This document shows positions 22,929 to 30,768 of a DNA stretch of 32,549 nucleotides, in pieces (the stretch's first letter is position 1; the number at the start of each line of letters is the position of its first letter). This DNA is from Mollicutes bacterium (GTDB lineage: Bacteria > Bacillota_I > Bacilli_A > RFN20 > CAG-826), in assembly GCA_022780025.1 (NCBI GenBank), contig JALEXS010000065.1, positions 1-32,549 of the forward strand, read 5' to 3'. Below the pieces are notes generated by a model. The model was not told where the DNA came from and searched no databases. It saw nothing but the letters and a program-made list of their open reading frames with translations. Position numbers and translations under genes: made by a program.

Positions 22929-22969
22929 ATTATAACATAAAAATTATCTTGTAGGGTATCTTATAGGGT
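22929..22969 (-). promoter_or_regulatory. Fic1 promoter with two tandem 12-bp repeats
   Basis: The minus-strand -10 is TATAAT (22934-22929). Directly upstream lie two head-to-tail copies of a 12-mer, ACCCTATAAGAT (22969-22958) and ACCCTACAAGAT (22957-22946), differing at one base and covering the -35 position. No Shine-Dalgarno is present. The repeats are a plausible operator. Confidence 0.55.
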
Positions 22970-23051
22970 TTCTTAATGGCTATAAGTTAAAAATATCCCA
23001 TACTAGCGACGTTTTTCATTTAGTTGTTTTTATTTGTGATATTTATAATTA

Positions 23052-23079
23052 TTCGCAAAAATTATATTATATTTGCGAA
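23052..23079. promoter_or_regulatory. 28-bp inverted repeat, AbiE-type operator copy
   Basis: TTCGCAAA (23052-23059) and TTTGCGAA (23072-23079) with a 12-bp AT spacer. It is identical, spacer included, to 29111-29138 and shares arms and spacing with the site before abiEi at 27373-27400. It lies upstream of the AAA/DUF4143 ATPase promoter. Confidence 0.6.
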
Positions 23080-23104
23080 AAGATAATTTTTAATTTTAGA
23101 TTAG

Positions 23105-23131
23105 TGCTTAAATAAGCACTTTTATAAAATG
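23105..23131 (+). repeat. 27-bp direct repeat, copy 1 (operator upstream of -35)
   Basis: Contains the palindrome GTGCTTAAATAAGCAC (7-bp arms, starting at 23104) followed by TTTTATAAAATG. It is identical over 27 bp to copy 2 at 23190-23216 and ends 6 bp upstream of the -35 box. Confidence 0.65.
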
Positions 23132-23137
23132 CATAGA

Positions 23138-23165
23138 TTGATTTTTTATATTTAAATAGTATAAT
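23138..23165 (+). promoter_or_regulatory. Promoter of AAA/DUF4143 ATPase gene
   Basis: TTGATT (23138-23143), 16-bp spacer, TATAAT (23160-23165). It sits between the two 27-bp direct repeats, so a repressor bound at both could loop out the promoter. Confidence 0.6.
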
Positions 23166-23189
23166 TAAATTAGATATATTTTATATTTT

Positions 23190-23216
23190 TGCTTAAATAA
23201 GCACTTTTATAAAATG
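23190..23216 (+). repeat. 27-bp direct repeat, copy 2 (operator at leader)
   Basis: Same 27 bases as 23105-23131, offset by 85 bp (close to 8 helical turns), ending at the first base of the GAGGTG Shine-Dalgarno. Binding here would block the leader. Confidence 0.65.
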
Positions 23217-23226
23217 AGGTGAGATT

Positions 23227-24519
23227 ATGGAAATAAAACGTGATTATTATTTAAATCAGTTAATTAGTTCTAAAGGAAACGGAATGATTAAAGTTATAAC
23301 TGGTATTCGTAGATGTGGTAAATCTTATTTACTCAATAATTTGTTTTATAATTATCTTCTTCAAAATAATGTAGATTTTGACCATATTATTAAATTTTCT
23401 TTTGATTCTGCTGAGGACTTAAAAATGATTGGGGAAGACCCTTTCAAATTTAGTGATCCTAATGCAAAAGTCGATCCAAACAAATTTATGCACTATATTA
23501 AGTTAAGATTTAATGATTCTAAAACATACTATCTATTACTTGATGAAATCCAACTTTTAGGTGCTTTTGAATTTGTTTTAAATAGTTATTTAAGACATTC
23601 AAACATTGAAGTATATGTTACAGGTAGTAATGCTAAATTCTTATCAAAGGATATCATTACTGAATTTGCAGGAAGAGGATGGCAAATACACATCTTCCCT
23701 CTTTCATTCAAAGAATATTACGATGCAATTGGTGGAGATAAACTTCAACTTCTTCAACAATATATGTTATATGGAGGACTTCCTGCTTTAATTAACTTTT
23801 CAGATAAAGATAAAATCTCCTATTTAAAAAATCTTTATAAGGAAACTTATATAAAAGATGTTATTAATAGAAATAAGATTGTAGATGAAGCTCCTATGGA
23901 AGCTTTATTAAATACTGTTTCTTCTTCAGTTGGTTGTCTTACTAACCCATCTAAGCTTGAACGAGCTTTTAAAAGTATTGGTAATATTACCTTATCAACA
24001 CCAACAATTTCTAAATATTTAGAATTATTATGTGATGCATTTATTTTAAACGTTGCTAAACGTTATGATATCAAAGGAAAGATGTATATGAGTACTCCAT
24101 TTAAGTACTACTTCACTGATTTAGGTCTAAGAAATGCATCTATTGACTTTAGACAAGTTGAATATACTCATCTACTTGAAAATCTTATTTATATCGAATT
24201 ATTAAGACGTGGATATTCTGTTGATGTAGGTAACATTGAAAAACAAGAAACTATAAATGGCAAATATACTAGATCACAACTTGAAGTTGATTTTGTATGC
24301 AATTTAGGAGATAAACGCCTTTATATACAAGTTGCTTATTCAATCCCTGATGAAGCTAAAATTGCTCAAGAAAAGAAATCACTTCTAACAATAAAAGATA
24401 ATTTTAAGAAGATTATTATAACAATGGATTATCTTCAACACCTACACTATAACAATGATGGAATCCTAATCATGAACATCTATGATTTTCTTTTTGACGA
24501 AAATTCCATTGAATACTAA
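23227..24519 (+). CDS. AAA_14 / DUF4143 ATP-binding protein
   Basis: 430 residues. The N-terminal AAA_14 ATPase has Walker A GIRRCGKS at 26-33, Walker B YYLLLDEIQ with D106-E107, a sensor-like VTGSNAKFLS at 131-140 and FPLSFKEY after it. The C-terminal DUF4143 domain (about 200-385) ends in a region resembling a PD-(D/E)XK fold (QLEVDFVCNLGDKRLYIQVAYS), where D and Q-V take the place of the usual D-ExK residues. The family is common in gut anaerobes and archaea and its role is unknown. GAGGTGAG precedes the ATG by 4-5 bases. The gene stands alone under a promoter flanked by palindromic direct repeats. Confidence 0.9.
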   Translation: MEIKRDYYLNQLISSKGNGMIKVITGIRRCGKSYLLNNLFYNYLLQNNVDFDHIIKFSFDSAEDLKMIGEDPFKFSDPNAKVDPNKFMHYIKLRFNDSKTYYLLLDEIQLLGAFEFVLNSYLRHSNIEVYVTGSNAKFLSKDIITEFAGRGWQIHIFPLSFKEYYDAIGGDKLQLLQQYMLYGGLPALINFSDKDKISYLKNLYKETYIKDVINRNKIVDEAPMEALLNTVSSSVGCLTNPSKLERAFKSIGNITLSTPTISKYLELLCDAFILNVAKRYDIKGKMYMSTPFKYYFTDLGLRNASIDFRQVEYTHLLENLIYIELLRRGYSVDVGNIEKQETINGKYTRSQLEVDFVCNLGDKRLYIQVAYSIPDEAKIAQEKKSLLTIKDNFKKIIITMDYLQHLHYNNDGILIMNIYDFLFDENSIEY

Positions 24520-24529
24520 TTTAATTTGT

Positions 24530-24563
24530 TAGCTTAAATATGATATCTTTTTAATTTAAGCTA
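24530..24563. terminator. Inverted repeat between convergent genes
   Basis: TAGCTTAAAT (24530-24539) and ATTTAAGCTA (24554-24563) form a perfect 10-bp stem with a 14-nt loop between the ATPase and the convergent lipoprotein gene, including the latter's TAG stop. No T-run follows on either strand, so it is a weak terminator candidate; the sequence also resembles the GCTTAAATAAGC operator. Confidence 0.35.
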
Positions 24564-27110
24564 GTCTTGCTTAGTAAAATTAATAACACGCTCTTCTTCA
24601 CCTGTTTCAGATGAATCTAGATACCTTAAGGATAATTCTCCATTTGCTTGGAAATAAAAGCATAATTTATGCATTCCATAATTAATTATACCAGAGTAAG
24701 AACCTTCAGTAATGTAATCAAGTGTAATTGAATATTTCTCAAAATTAATAATTACATCTAGAATATAATCTTTTTCCTTTTTGTTCACTACAACATATGG
24801 AAAATTTATTTTGTCATCATTAATGATTAATTCTACACCATTATAACTATAACGATCTTTTTCCTTTTCAATAGATAAGGTTTTGTCGTTACAAATAATT
24901 TTATCGCAAAATCCACTCTCTAAAAGATAATCTAGACGCCTATTACAAATTATACCAAACTGCTCTAATGTTCCATCAAAATATAATTCTTCTAGATGAT
25001 AATTCTTTTCACTCAGCCTCCCTTCTGGACTAAAGCAAGAAAGTGTATTTGGTAAATGAACTTTCTTTAAAACATTTAAGTTAGGTAATTCTTTGCCTAA
25101 AGAAGTGACTGCACTCAGTTCAAATGATGTTACTTTTTTGCCTAAAATATGAGATGGAACATAAATCTCACTTTCCATTCCTAGATAAGTAAAAAGTCCT
25201 AAATTATTAAAATTATTATCTTTATCTCCAACATAGGAAATTGATTCATAATCTTCAAATATTTTATTTATAGATTGATCTTCGATTATAACTTCATAAC
25301 CATCTCTCTTTAATAATGAAACCCATGAAAAAATTGTTTCATTAACCTTTGTAGATATTTTAATATGTGCTTTCTTGTCAGCTGATCGATAATTAAAATA
25401 TTCTAATGTGGAAGGTAACTCTACTTCTACATTTTTATTTTCAGAATAATAGTCAAATTGAATAATATTTAAATCAAAACGTGTAACGCCTTCGTGGACC
25501 ACAATTTTTTCTATATTATCACAATGGAGTGATACATTATTATTACCATAAGCATTGTTATAAATATCAATGGTTTTAAGACCACTTAAAACACCTTTAA
25601 AATGAGCGTTTTCATTTGATGAATTAAGCGTAATTTTTGATACAATTTCTTCACCATCTTCAATAGTTACGGATTCAAAATCACCTTCTAAAACTAAATG
25701 TTTAATTGAATTATTACCAGCAAAAGACAATATTGCGTCATTAGTAACATTATGAACTTCGAGAAGTTCATAATTATAATTATAAGGACTATTTACAAAA
25801 TAATAGAAAATTCCACTCCTATCATCTTCAATTGGATAGTAATTTAATTTTAAGGTTTTAGCGTTAAGAATGGTCTTTGGGCAAAATGCTTCCCTACATC
25901 CTTTTGAAAAAGAATTAAATTTTAATAAATCTAGTTCTGTAACTTTTTGATCCATTATATATAGAAGTGCTGTTCCATCATAACTTGTTAAAAATGGTCC
26001 TTCAGTTTTAAAAAATGTAGAACCTGTTTCTATTTCAATTTTTTCTAAATAAATAAATTCTTTACCATTATTATCAACAACAAGACTTAAATTACTTACA
26101 TCAGTTATATTTCCGTATTTGTCTTTAACACCAATGACAGATTTAGGAATATAAAGTTCTTTTACGATAGTTTTTCCTACTATGCGAATAGAAAAGTGTT
26201 CTGTTAAATATTTGATGTTATTAGGGATTACTACTCTTTCTTCATCTTTAGCAACATACATTTCAGCAACGCCATTATGTTCTAAGATTCCGAGAGTTTC
26301 AACACCAGCATTGCTCCCTGGCCATAATCTATTTATAATTTCTTGAGCTTCATGTTCTGAAATTACAAATTGTGAATCTCTTTCTAAAACTCTAAAATCT
26401 TCCTTATTAATGATTTCAAAACCATTTTTGATTTTTTCACGAACTCCGCCAATCAATGTTTTATTTCTATAAATTCGATCTGCTAAATGCGCATTATGAT
26501 AACGAATTTCATATGATTCAGTTGTTTTATAATATTCAATAAAAGTTAATGTACTATCGCCATAAAAAGCCCATTCTGTATTTCCTGAGTCAGTAATTTG
26601 AAACCCACTAAAAGTATAATCATTTTCATTATTATAAGTGACATCAAAATACATATAATATGTGTCATTATCAAAGCCTAAATTACTAGGAATATAAATA
26701 TAAGTTGATGTTTCATTTCCATTATTAGTTACTTTCACGTAACCATCATCTTTATAGCGAGTAATTACATTATAGAAATTAGATTGTTTTCTATACTTTA
26801 CTAATCCATCTCCAACAATTACTGGAATATACATGGATTGTTCAAATGCATTAGCGATATCAATTCCGGTTTGAATATAATCACCACTATTATTGAGCAT
26901 ATCAATAATTTCGTTTTTATTTTCAAAAGAACGTTTCTCTCTTTTAATATTCTTTCTCGATCTTTGTTGATTATCATTTTGAATAAAATCCTTAAAGATT
27001 TGATTCATTTTAGCTGAAAATTCTTCATATTCTTTATTTTTTAATCCACCACAAGAAGATAGAAGCATAACAAATAAAGCATTAAATATTATGGCATGTT
27101 TTAATTTCAT
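24561..27110 (-). CDS. Large lipoprotein with irregular leucine-rich-repeat-like region
   Basis: 849 residues from the ATG at 27110, chosen for GGGAG just upstream; an earlier in-frame ATG at 27128 lacks one. A signal peptide ends in lipobox LSSC, so it is anchored outside the membrane. A basic, charged linker (about 50-85) follows. From about 280 to 720 there are irregular BspA/LRR-like strands (VVIPNNIKYLTEHFSIRIVG, KELYIPKSVIGV, VELPSTLEYFNYR, KKVHLPNTLSCFSPEGRL). The C-terminal 130 residues are beta-rich and unassigned. It may be a surface adhesin or an immunity-related shell protein. It lies inside the toxin-antitoxin island and is more GC-rich than the lipoproteins at 16-21 kb, hinting at separate origin. 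Confidence 0.75.
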   Translation of the reverse strand: MKLKHAIIFNALFVMLLSSCGGLKNKEYEEFSAKMNQIFKDFIQNDNQQRSRKNIKREKRSFENKNEIIDMLNNSGDYIQTGIDIANAFEQSMYIPVIVGDGLVKYRKQSNFYNVITRYKDDGYVKVTNNGNETSTYIYIPSNLGFDNDTYYMYFDVTYNNENDYTFSGFQITDSGNTEWAFYGDSTLTFIEYYKTTESYEIRYHNAHLADRIYRNKTLIGGVREKIKNGFEIINKEDFRVLERDSQFVISEHEAQEIINRLWPGSNAGVETLGILEHNGVAEMYVAKDEERVVIPNNIKYLTEHFSIRIVGKTIVKELYIPKSVIGVKDKYGNITDVSNLSLVVDNNGKEFIYLEKIEIETGSTFFKTEGPFLTSYDGTALLYIMDQKVTELDLLKFNSFSKGCREAFCPKTILNAKTLKLNYYPIEDDRSGIFYYFVNSPYNYNYELLEVHNVTNDAILSFAGNNSIKHLVLEGDFESVTIEDGEEIVSKITLNSSNENAHFKGVLSGLKTIDIYNNAYGNNNVSLHCDNIEKIVVHEGVTRFDLNIIQFDYYSENKNVEVELPSTLEYFNYRSADKKAHIKISTKVNETIFSWVSLLKRDGYEVIIEDQSINKIFEDYESISYVGDKDNNFNNLGLFTYLGMESEIYVPSHILGKKVTSFELSAVTSLGKELPNLNVLKKVHLPNTLSCFSPEGRLSEKNYHLEELYFDGTLEQFGIICNRRLDYLLESGFCDKIICNDKTLSIEKEKDRYSYNGVELIINDDKINFPYVVVNKKEKDYILDVIINFEKYSITLDYITEGSYSGIINYGMHKLCFYFQANGELSLRYLDSSETGEEERVINFTKQD

Positions 27111-27372
27111 AGTATTTCTCCCTAGCATTAACTTTTCTTAAGCTAATTGAATGATAACATGAATTGGAAGTTTTTGCTCTAAGTTATAATAAAAAGATTA
27201 AAATTTCGGACATTATTTGACAGGATCATTGCAATAAAGGATATTTTAAGCAACAAATTCACCCTTAACGATTCACATTAGTGAAAAAATTCTGTGTAGA
27301 AAAGTAAAAAACGTGTCCTCTAGTGCATCAAATAATTCGCCAAGTAACAATACTATCTAGCTCTTTTTATTT

Positions 27373-27400
27373 TTCGCAAAAGTTATATAGTTTTTGCGAA
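27373..27400. promoter_or_regulatory. abiE operator 1 (28-bp inverted repeat)
   Basis: TTCGCAAA-N12-TTTGCGAA, perfect 8-bp arms, upstream of the -35 box. AbiEi antitoxins are known to repress their own operon by binding two inverted repeats, which fits this arrangement. Confidence 0.7.
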
Positions 27401-27416
27401 TTTTTTTCATTTTAAA

Positions 27417-27445
27417 TTGATATTTCTTCCTAAAAGTTATATAAA
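27417..27445 (+). promoter_or_regulatory. abiE promoter
   Basis: TTGATA (27417-27422), 17-bp spacer, TATAAA (27440-27445). The -10 lies inside operator 2, so an antitoxin bound there would block polymerase. Confidence 0.55.
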
Positions 27446-27454
27446 AATTGCGAA
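27427..27454. promoter_or_regulatory. abiE operator 2 (degenerate copy over -10)
   Basis: It aligns without gaps to operator 1: TTC, then two changes, AAAAGTTATATA identical, four changes in the spacer/arm, then TTGCGAA. It is 54 bp (about five helical turns) downstream of operator 1. Confidence 0.6.
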
Positions 27455-27466
27455 GAGGTGTTATTT

Positions 27467-28069
27467 ATGTGTACTAGAAATTTAATATATGAACGCATTA
27501 CAAATTCATCATTTAAGGCTTTTACATCAGCTGATTTTTTAGATTTAGATAATTATAAGAATATTAGTAAAGCTTTAGAAACATTAGAAGATACTGGTTT
27601 TTTATCTCGTGCAAAACGCGGTATTTATTATCAATATAAAAAAAATGAACTGTTTGGATTTATTGAACCACCAAACATTGATGAGGTAGCTAAAGCAATT
27701 GCAAGACAATATAATTACAATATTGTTCCTTCTTCTAACCATGCTTTAAATATCATTGGTATTTCTACACAAGTTCCATCTTCTTATACTTACATAACTG
27801 ATGGTCCTTATAATGAATATCAAATTGGAAAAATTACAATCAAATTTAAACATGCAACTTCTAAAGAAATTAATGGTTTAAGATATAAAAATCTTATTGC
27901 TATTCAAGCTATTAAAGCATTAGGTAAAGAAAATATTACTGATGATATTAAGTTAAAAATACTTAACTTCTTAGATGAAGATGATATTTCAGAAATTAAG
28001 AATAATACAATTAAAATCACTGCTTGGATTTATGATTTATTTAAATCTATTATTGGAGATAAAAACTAA
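27467..28069 (+). CDS. AbiEi-like (DUF6088) antitoxin/repressor
   Basis: 200 residues from the ATG at 27467, which has AGAGGTG six bases upstream; a GTG start at 27458 would overlap that site. This is a type IV-like antitoxin of the AbiEi/DUF6088 group. The N-terminal winged helix (about 1-58, with KNISKALETLEDTGFLSRAKR and RGIYY as the wing) should bind DNA, and the C-terminal domain is thought to neutralise the toxin. The promoter bears two copies of an inverted repeat, fitting autoregulation. Its TAA overlaps the toxin ATG by one base (TAATG), the usual coupling in abiE operons. Confidence 0.85.
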   Translation: MCTRNLIYERITNSSFKAFTSADFLDLDNYKNISKALETLEDTGFLSRAKRGIYYQYKKNELFGFIEPPNIDEVAKAIARQYNYNIVPSSNHALNIIGISTQVPSSYTYITDGPYNEYQIGKITIKFKHATSKEINGLRYKNLIAIQAIKALGKENITDDIKLKILNFLDEDDISEIKNNTIKITAWIYDLFKSIIGDKN

Positions 28070-29073
28070 TGTATAACATTGCCAACTTATCTAATAAAGA
28101 TAGAAATGCTCTATTTTCTAAATATGAAAATGACTTTGGAATAAATAAAGCTATCGTTGAAAAAGATTTTTGGGTTACTTTCCTTTTAGACTATTTGTTT
28201 CACAAATCAAAATTTAAGGACTATTTTATCTTTAAAGGTGGTACTTCCCTTTCAAAATGCTTTAATCTAATTTCTAGATTTTCTGAAGATATTGATCTTA
28301 TATTAAAATGGAATTATCTAACAGATGATGATCCTAACAATGAACGTTCTAACACTAAACAATTAAAATACAATGAAGAAATCAATCGTTTAGCTTAAGA
28401 ATTCTTAAAGAACGAATTCGTTCCTACTTTAAGCAATGAGCTAAAAGAATTAATTAATGATGATTTCAAACTTGAAATTAATCCGCTTGAACCCCAAACT
28501 GTGAATTTTTCCTACCCAAGACTTTTTAATGCTAGTGATGCCAGAATATTACAATACATCAAACTTGAAATTGGTCCACTAGCTGCTTTAACTCCAACAG
28601 AGATTACTACTATTTCTCCCCTAATAAAGGATTTAAATCTTCCTTTATTAACTTATGATTCAACTTCTATTGAAACAGTAAGCGTAATTAGAACATTTTG
28701 GGAAAAAGTTACAAGATTGCACCAAGAAGCTCATCGACCAGAAACCACTCAAATGCCTTCTAGATATTCTAGGCATTACTACGACATCTATTGCATAGGT
28801 CATTCTAAGTACAAAGATTTAGCACTTGCTGATCTAAAGTTACTTAAAACCGTAGCGTCATTTAAGAAAAAATTCTATCCTAGAAATTGGGCAAAATATG
28901 ATGAAGCATACCCTACAACTCTCAAACTTTTACCTCCAAAATATAGATATAAAGATTTAGAGGATGATTATATAAGTATGCAGGAAATGATTTACAAAGG
29001 TGCACCAACTTTTTCTGAAATAATGAATTATATCAAACAACTTGAGAATGAAATTAATTCTCTAATTAAATAA
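28069..29073 (+). pseudogene. AbiEii-like nucleotidyltransferase toxin, in-frame stop at codon 110
   Basis: If the stop is ignored the frame runs 334 codons, the normal length of an AbiEii (DUF1814) toxin. The N-part shows EKDFWV (31-36), GGTSLSK (57-63) and EDIDL (73-77), the nucleotidyltransferase GS-x10-DxD core; the C-part shows RYSRHYYDIYCI and a Lys-rich helical region. AbiEii toxins add nucleotides to targets, such as tRNA acceptor stems in related MenT enzymes. Codon 110 is TAA (28396-28398) where a CAA Gln in a RLAQEF-type context would fit, so a single C-to-T change inactivates it. No frameshift is seen and the downstream frame is intact, so the loss is recent, a phase of polymorphism, or a sequencing error. 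Confidence 0.85.
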
Positions 29074-29085
29074 CTATTTAGATTA

Positions 29086-29108
29086 GAGTCCTTATTTAGG
29101 GCTCTTTT
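29086..29108 (+). terminator. Intrinsic terminator of abiE operon
   Basis: GAGTCCT (29086-29092) pairs with AGGGCTC (29098-29104), with one G-U pair and a TATTT loop, followed by four T. Confidence 0.75.
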
Positions 29109-29110
29109 CA

Positions 29111-29138
29111 TTCGCAAAAATTATATTATATTTGCGAA
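29111..29138. promoter_or_regulatory. 28-bp inverted repeat, third full copy
   Basis: Identical in all 28 bases to 23052-23079 (TTCGCAAA-N12-TTTGCGAA). The following about 60 bp, including a degraded GCTTAAAT-type palindrome near 29164, also align with the DNA downstream of that copy, so a segment of roughly 90 bp is duplicated. No intact gene follows it on the plus strand. Confidence 0.6.
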
Positions 29139-29170
29139 AAGATATTTTTTATTTTAGACCAATGCTTAAA

Positions 29171-29317
29171 TTAGCCTTGTTCTAAAATGATAAGGTCATA
29201 ATAAATAGTATCAATTAAGTCATCGCGAAACTGAAATATATTAACATGGATAATTTTATTATTTGATAAGTTACTTTGTTCAATAATCGGCAATGTAACT
29301 GATATTCCCTTAATTAC
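29171..29317 (-). pseudogene. Coding remnant, 48 codons
   Basis: A stop-to-stop stretch on the minus strand reads VIKGISVTLPIIEQSNLS and then NNKIIHVNIFQFRDDLIDTI, ending in DLIILEQG and TAA. It has a protein-like pattern of hydrophobic and charged residues but no start codon, so it looks like the end of a deleted gene. I cannot name its family. Its 3' end overlaps the duplicated promoter segment. Confidence 0.3.
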
Positions 29318-29440
29318 TTAACGTCTAAACAATTTAAGGAACTAGTTTTCCACTTAAATTAACAAAAGTGTCTGCTTTCTATTGACCCGTTCAAAAAGAC
29401 CACCAATTAAGGCAGTCCTATACGAAATTCAATCTATAAT

Positions 29441-30490
29441 TTATCTTTTATAAATATACCTAGTATTACGAGCAGTTCCAATTTTTTCAACAACTCCGCT
29501 TTTTACAAGCTTCCCTAAAACACTCTCAATAGTAGTGACGCTTACATCTGGTAATACTTTATATATATCTGCTTTAGATAATGGAGTAATGCTGTTTTTC
29601 AATGTTTCTTCAATACGATTTGTCTTGGATAGTTTCTTACCATTGACAACACAGAATCTCATATCTAGTTCTCTATAGCAACGAAGAAGCGTAAATATAA
29701 AGTTCTCTGCAAAAGCAAAATAATCATTTTCGTTAAGCTCCCATCCCTTTGATGAGATTCTTAGTGCTTCATAGTAAAGATCTTTATATTTATTGATCTG
29801 TTCCTCGTACGAAATATATTTAACTACGTCATATCCTTCTTTATATAAAAGCAATAAAGATAAAAGTCTACTCATTCTACCATTTCCATCAGAGAAAGGA
29901 TGTATACACAAAAAATCTAAAATAACACATGGGATAAGCAATAATGAATTGATGCCATAATCTTGTTTTGCTGATAAATAGGCGAGATAAAGTTGCTCCA
30001 TAGCTTTTGGTGTTTCTGCTGCTGGTGTCGGACGAAAACGAACGCTTCTATTACCATATGCATCAATTTCTAATATAACATTATCCGTTTCTTTGTATTT
30101 TCCACCATACTGATAGTTTGTATATGAGAGCAACATTGAGTGAAGGGACAATATAGTATTCTCTGAAAAATCTAATGTTTTATAATTCAAGTGTATTAGA
30201 TTGAGCGCATCTCTATAACCTGCAATCTCGGCTTCGTCATGATTTAAAGGCGCACTACTTTTATTAACGATATCTTGTATTCTGCTGTCGCTAGTTATTA
30301 TACCTTCAATAGCATTTGAACTTTTAACTGACTGTACCTTTGCTATCTTTTCTAATTCATTAAATGCATCAGTGTAGATTCTTTGTCTATCCAATGCTTT
30401 ATTTTTCAATTCTCCAATAGACAATGATAACGTGATAAATTTAGATGGTATGTTGGCATTTTTTAAAAACGAATAATCAAACTTATGCAT
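29441..30490 (-). CDS. Fic-domain protein 2 (Fic + C-terminal winged helix)
   Basis: 349 residues. The N-terminal inhibitory helix has an intact SSNAIEG motif (57-63), the class II Fic autoinhibition signature. The active site HPFSDGNGRMSR is at 197-208, with the catalytic His at 197. A C-terminal winged-helix-like region (about 288-349, LSKADIYKVLPDVSVTTIESVLGKL and an arginine-rich end) may bind DNA. The AGGAGG site 5 bases before the ATG is excellent and a consensus-like promoter lies upstream. Base composition is visibly less AT-rich than core genes, which suggests acquisition from elsewhere. The target protein is unknown. Confidence 0.9.
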   Translation of the reverse strand: MHKFDYSFLKNANIPSKFITLSLSIGELKNKALDRQRIYTDAFNELEKIAKVQSVKSSNAIEGIITSDSRIQDIVNKSSAPLNHDEAEIAGYRDALNLIHLNYKTLDFSENTILSLHSMLLSYTNYQYGGKYKETDNVILEIDAYGNRSVRFRPTPAAETPKAMEQLYLAYLSAKQDYGINSLLLIPCVILDFLCIHPFSDGNGRMSRLLSLLLLYKEGYDVVKYISYEEQINKYKDLYYEALRISSKGWELNENDYFAFAENFIFTLLRCYRELDMRFCVVNGKKLSKTNRIEETLKNSITPLSKADIYKVLPDVSVTTIESVLGKLVKSGVVEKIGTARNTRYIYKR

Positions 30491-30608
30491 ATATTCCTCC
30501 TAATGTGCATATATTTTATCAAATAATATGCAGATTTTCAACTATTTTAACACATCATCTGCATACTTTTTATATTTTTATATGCATTAAAATTACTTAA
30601 TATGCAGA
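30486..30608. repeat. Cluster of TGCATA/TATGCA half-sites around Fic2 promoter
   Basis: Six copies occur in about 120 bp, at roughly 30486, 30506, 30527, 30560, 30580 and 30600. TATGCAGAT (30527-30535) and ATCTGCATA (30557-30565) form a perfect 9-bp inverted repeat that brackets the -35 box. The first copy includes the start codon. The cluster looks like an operator for an autoregulator. Confidence 0.55.
30513..30541 (-). promoter_or_regulatory. Fic2 promoter TTGAAA-N17-TAAAAT
   Basis: Minus-strand TTGAAA (30541-30536), 17-bp spacer, TAAAAT (30518-30513), 12 bases before the AGGAGG site (30501-30496). A TGCATA half-site lies in the spacer and others on both sides. Confidence 0.65.
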
Positions 30609-30768
30609 AAGAGTCAAATCAATGATTCTATCGAATAAGTAATCAGTTTTTTTAAAAAATAACAAATCATATATATTTAAATTGCGTAATCCAAAAAAGT
30701 TATTAATTTATCAAATATAAAGGAATCGTTATTGTAGTTTTCTATACTCAATCTTTTCAATAAATAAA

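Larger units (their letters stand above)
27111..27466. other. Intergenic region with abiE promoter/operators
   Basis: 356 bp between the divergent lipoprotein and abiEi genes. Its right half carries the abiE operators and promoter. On the minus strand an extended -10 (TGTTATCAT) lies upstream of the lipoprotein gene. The middle (about 27200-27360) shows no gene or clear motif. Confidence 0.45.
29074..29440. other. Intergenic region with duplicated promoter segment and debris
   Basis: 367 bp between abiEii and Fic2. Besides the terminator and the duplicated segment it holds only minus-strand coding-like debris (29171-29317 and a short GGLFERVNRKQTLLLI stretch near 29390-29345). No intact gene is seen. 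Confidence 0.5.
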
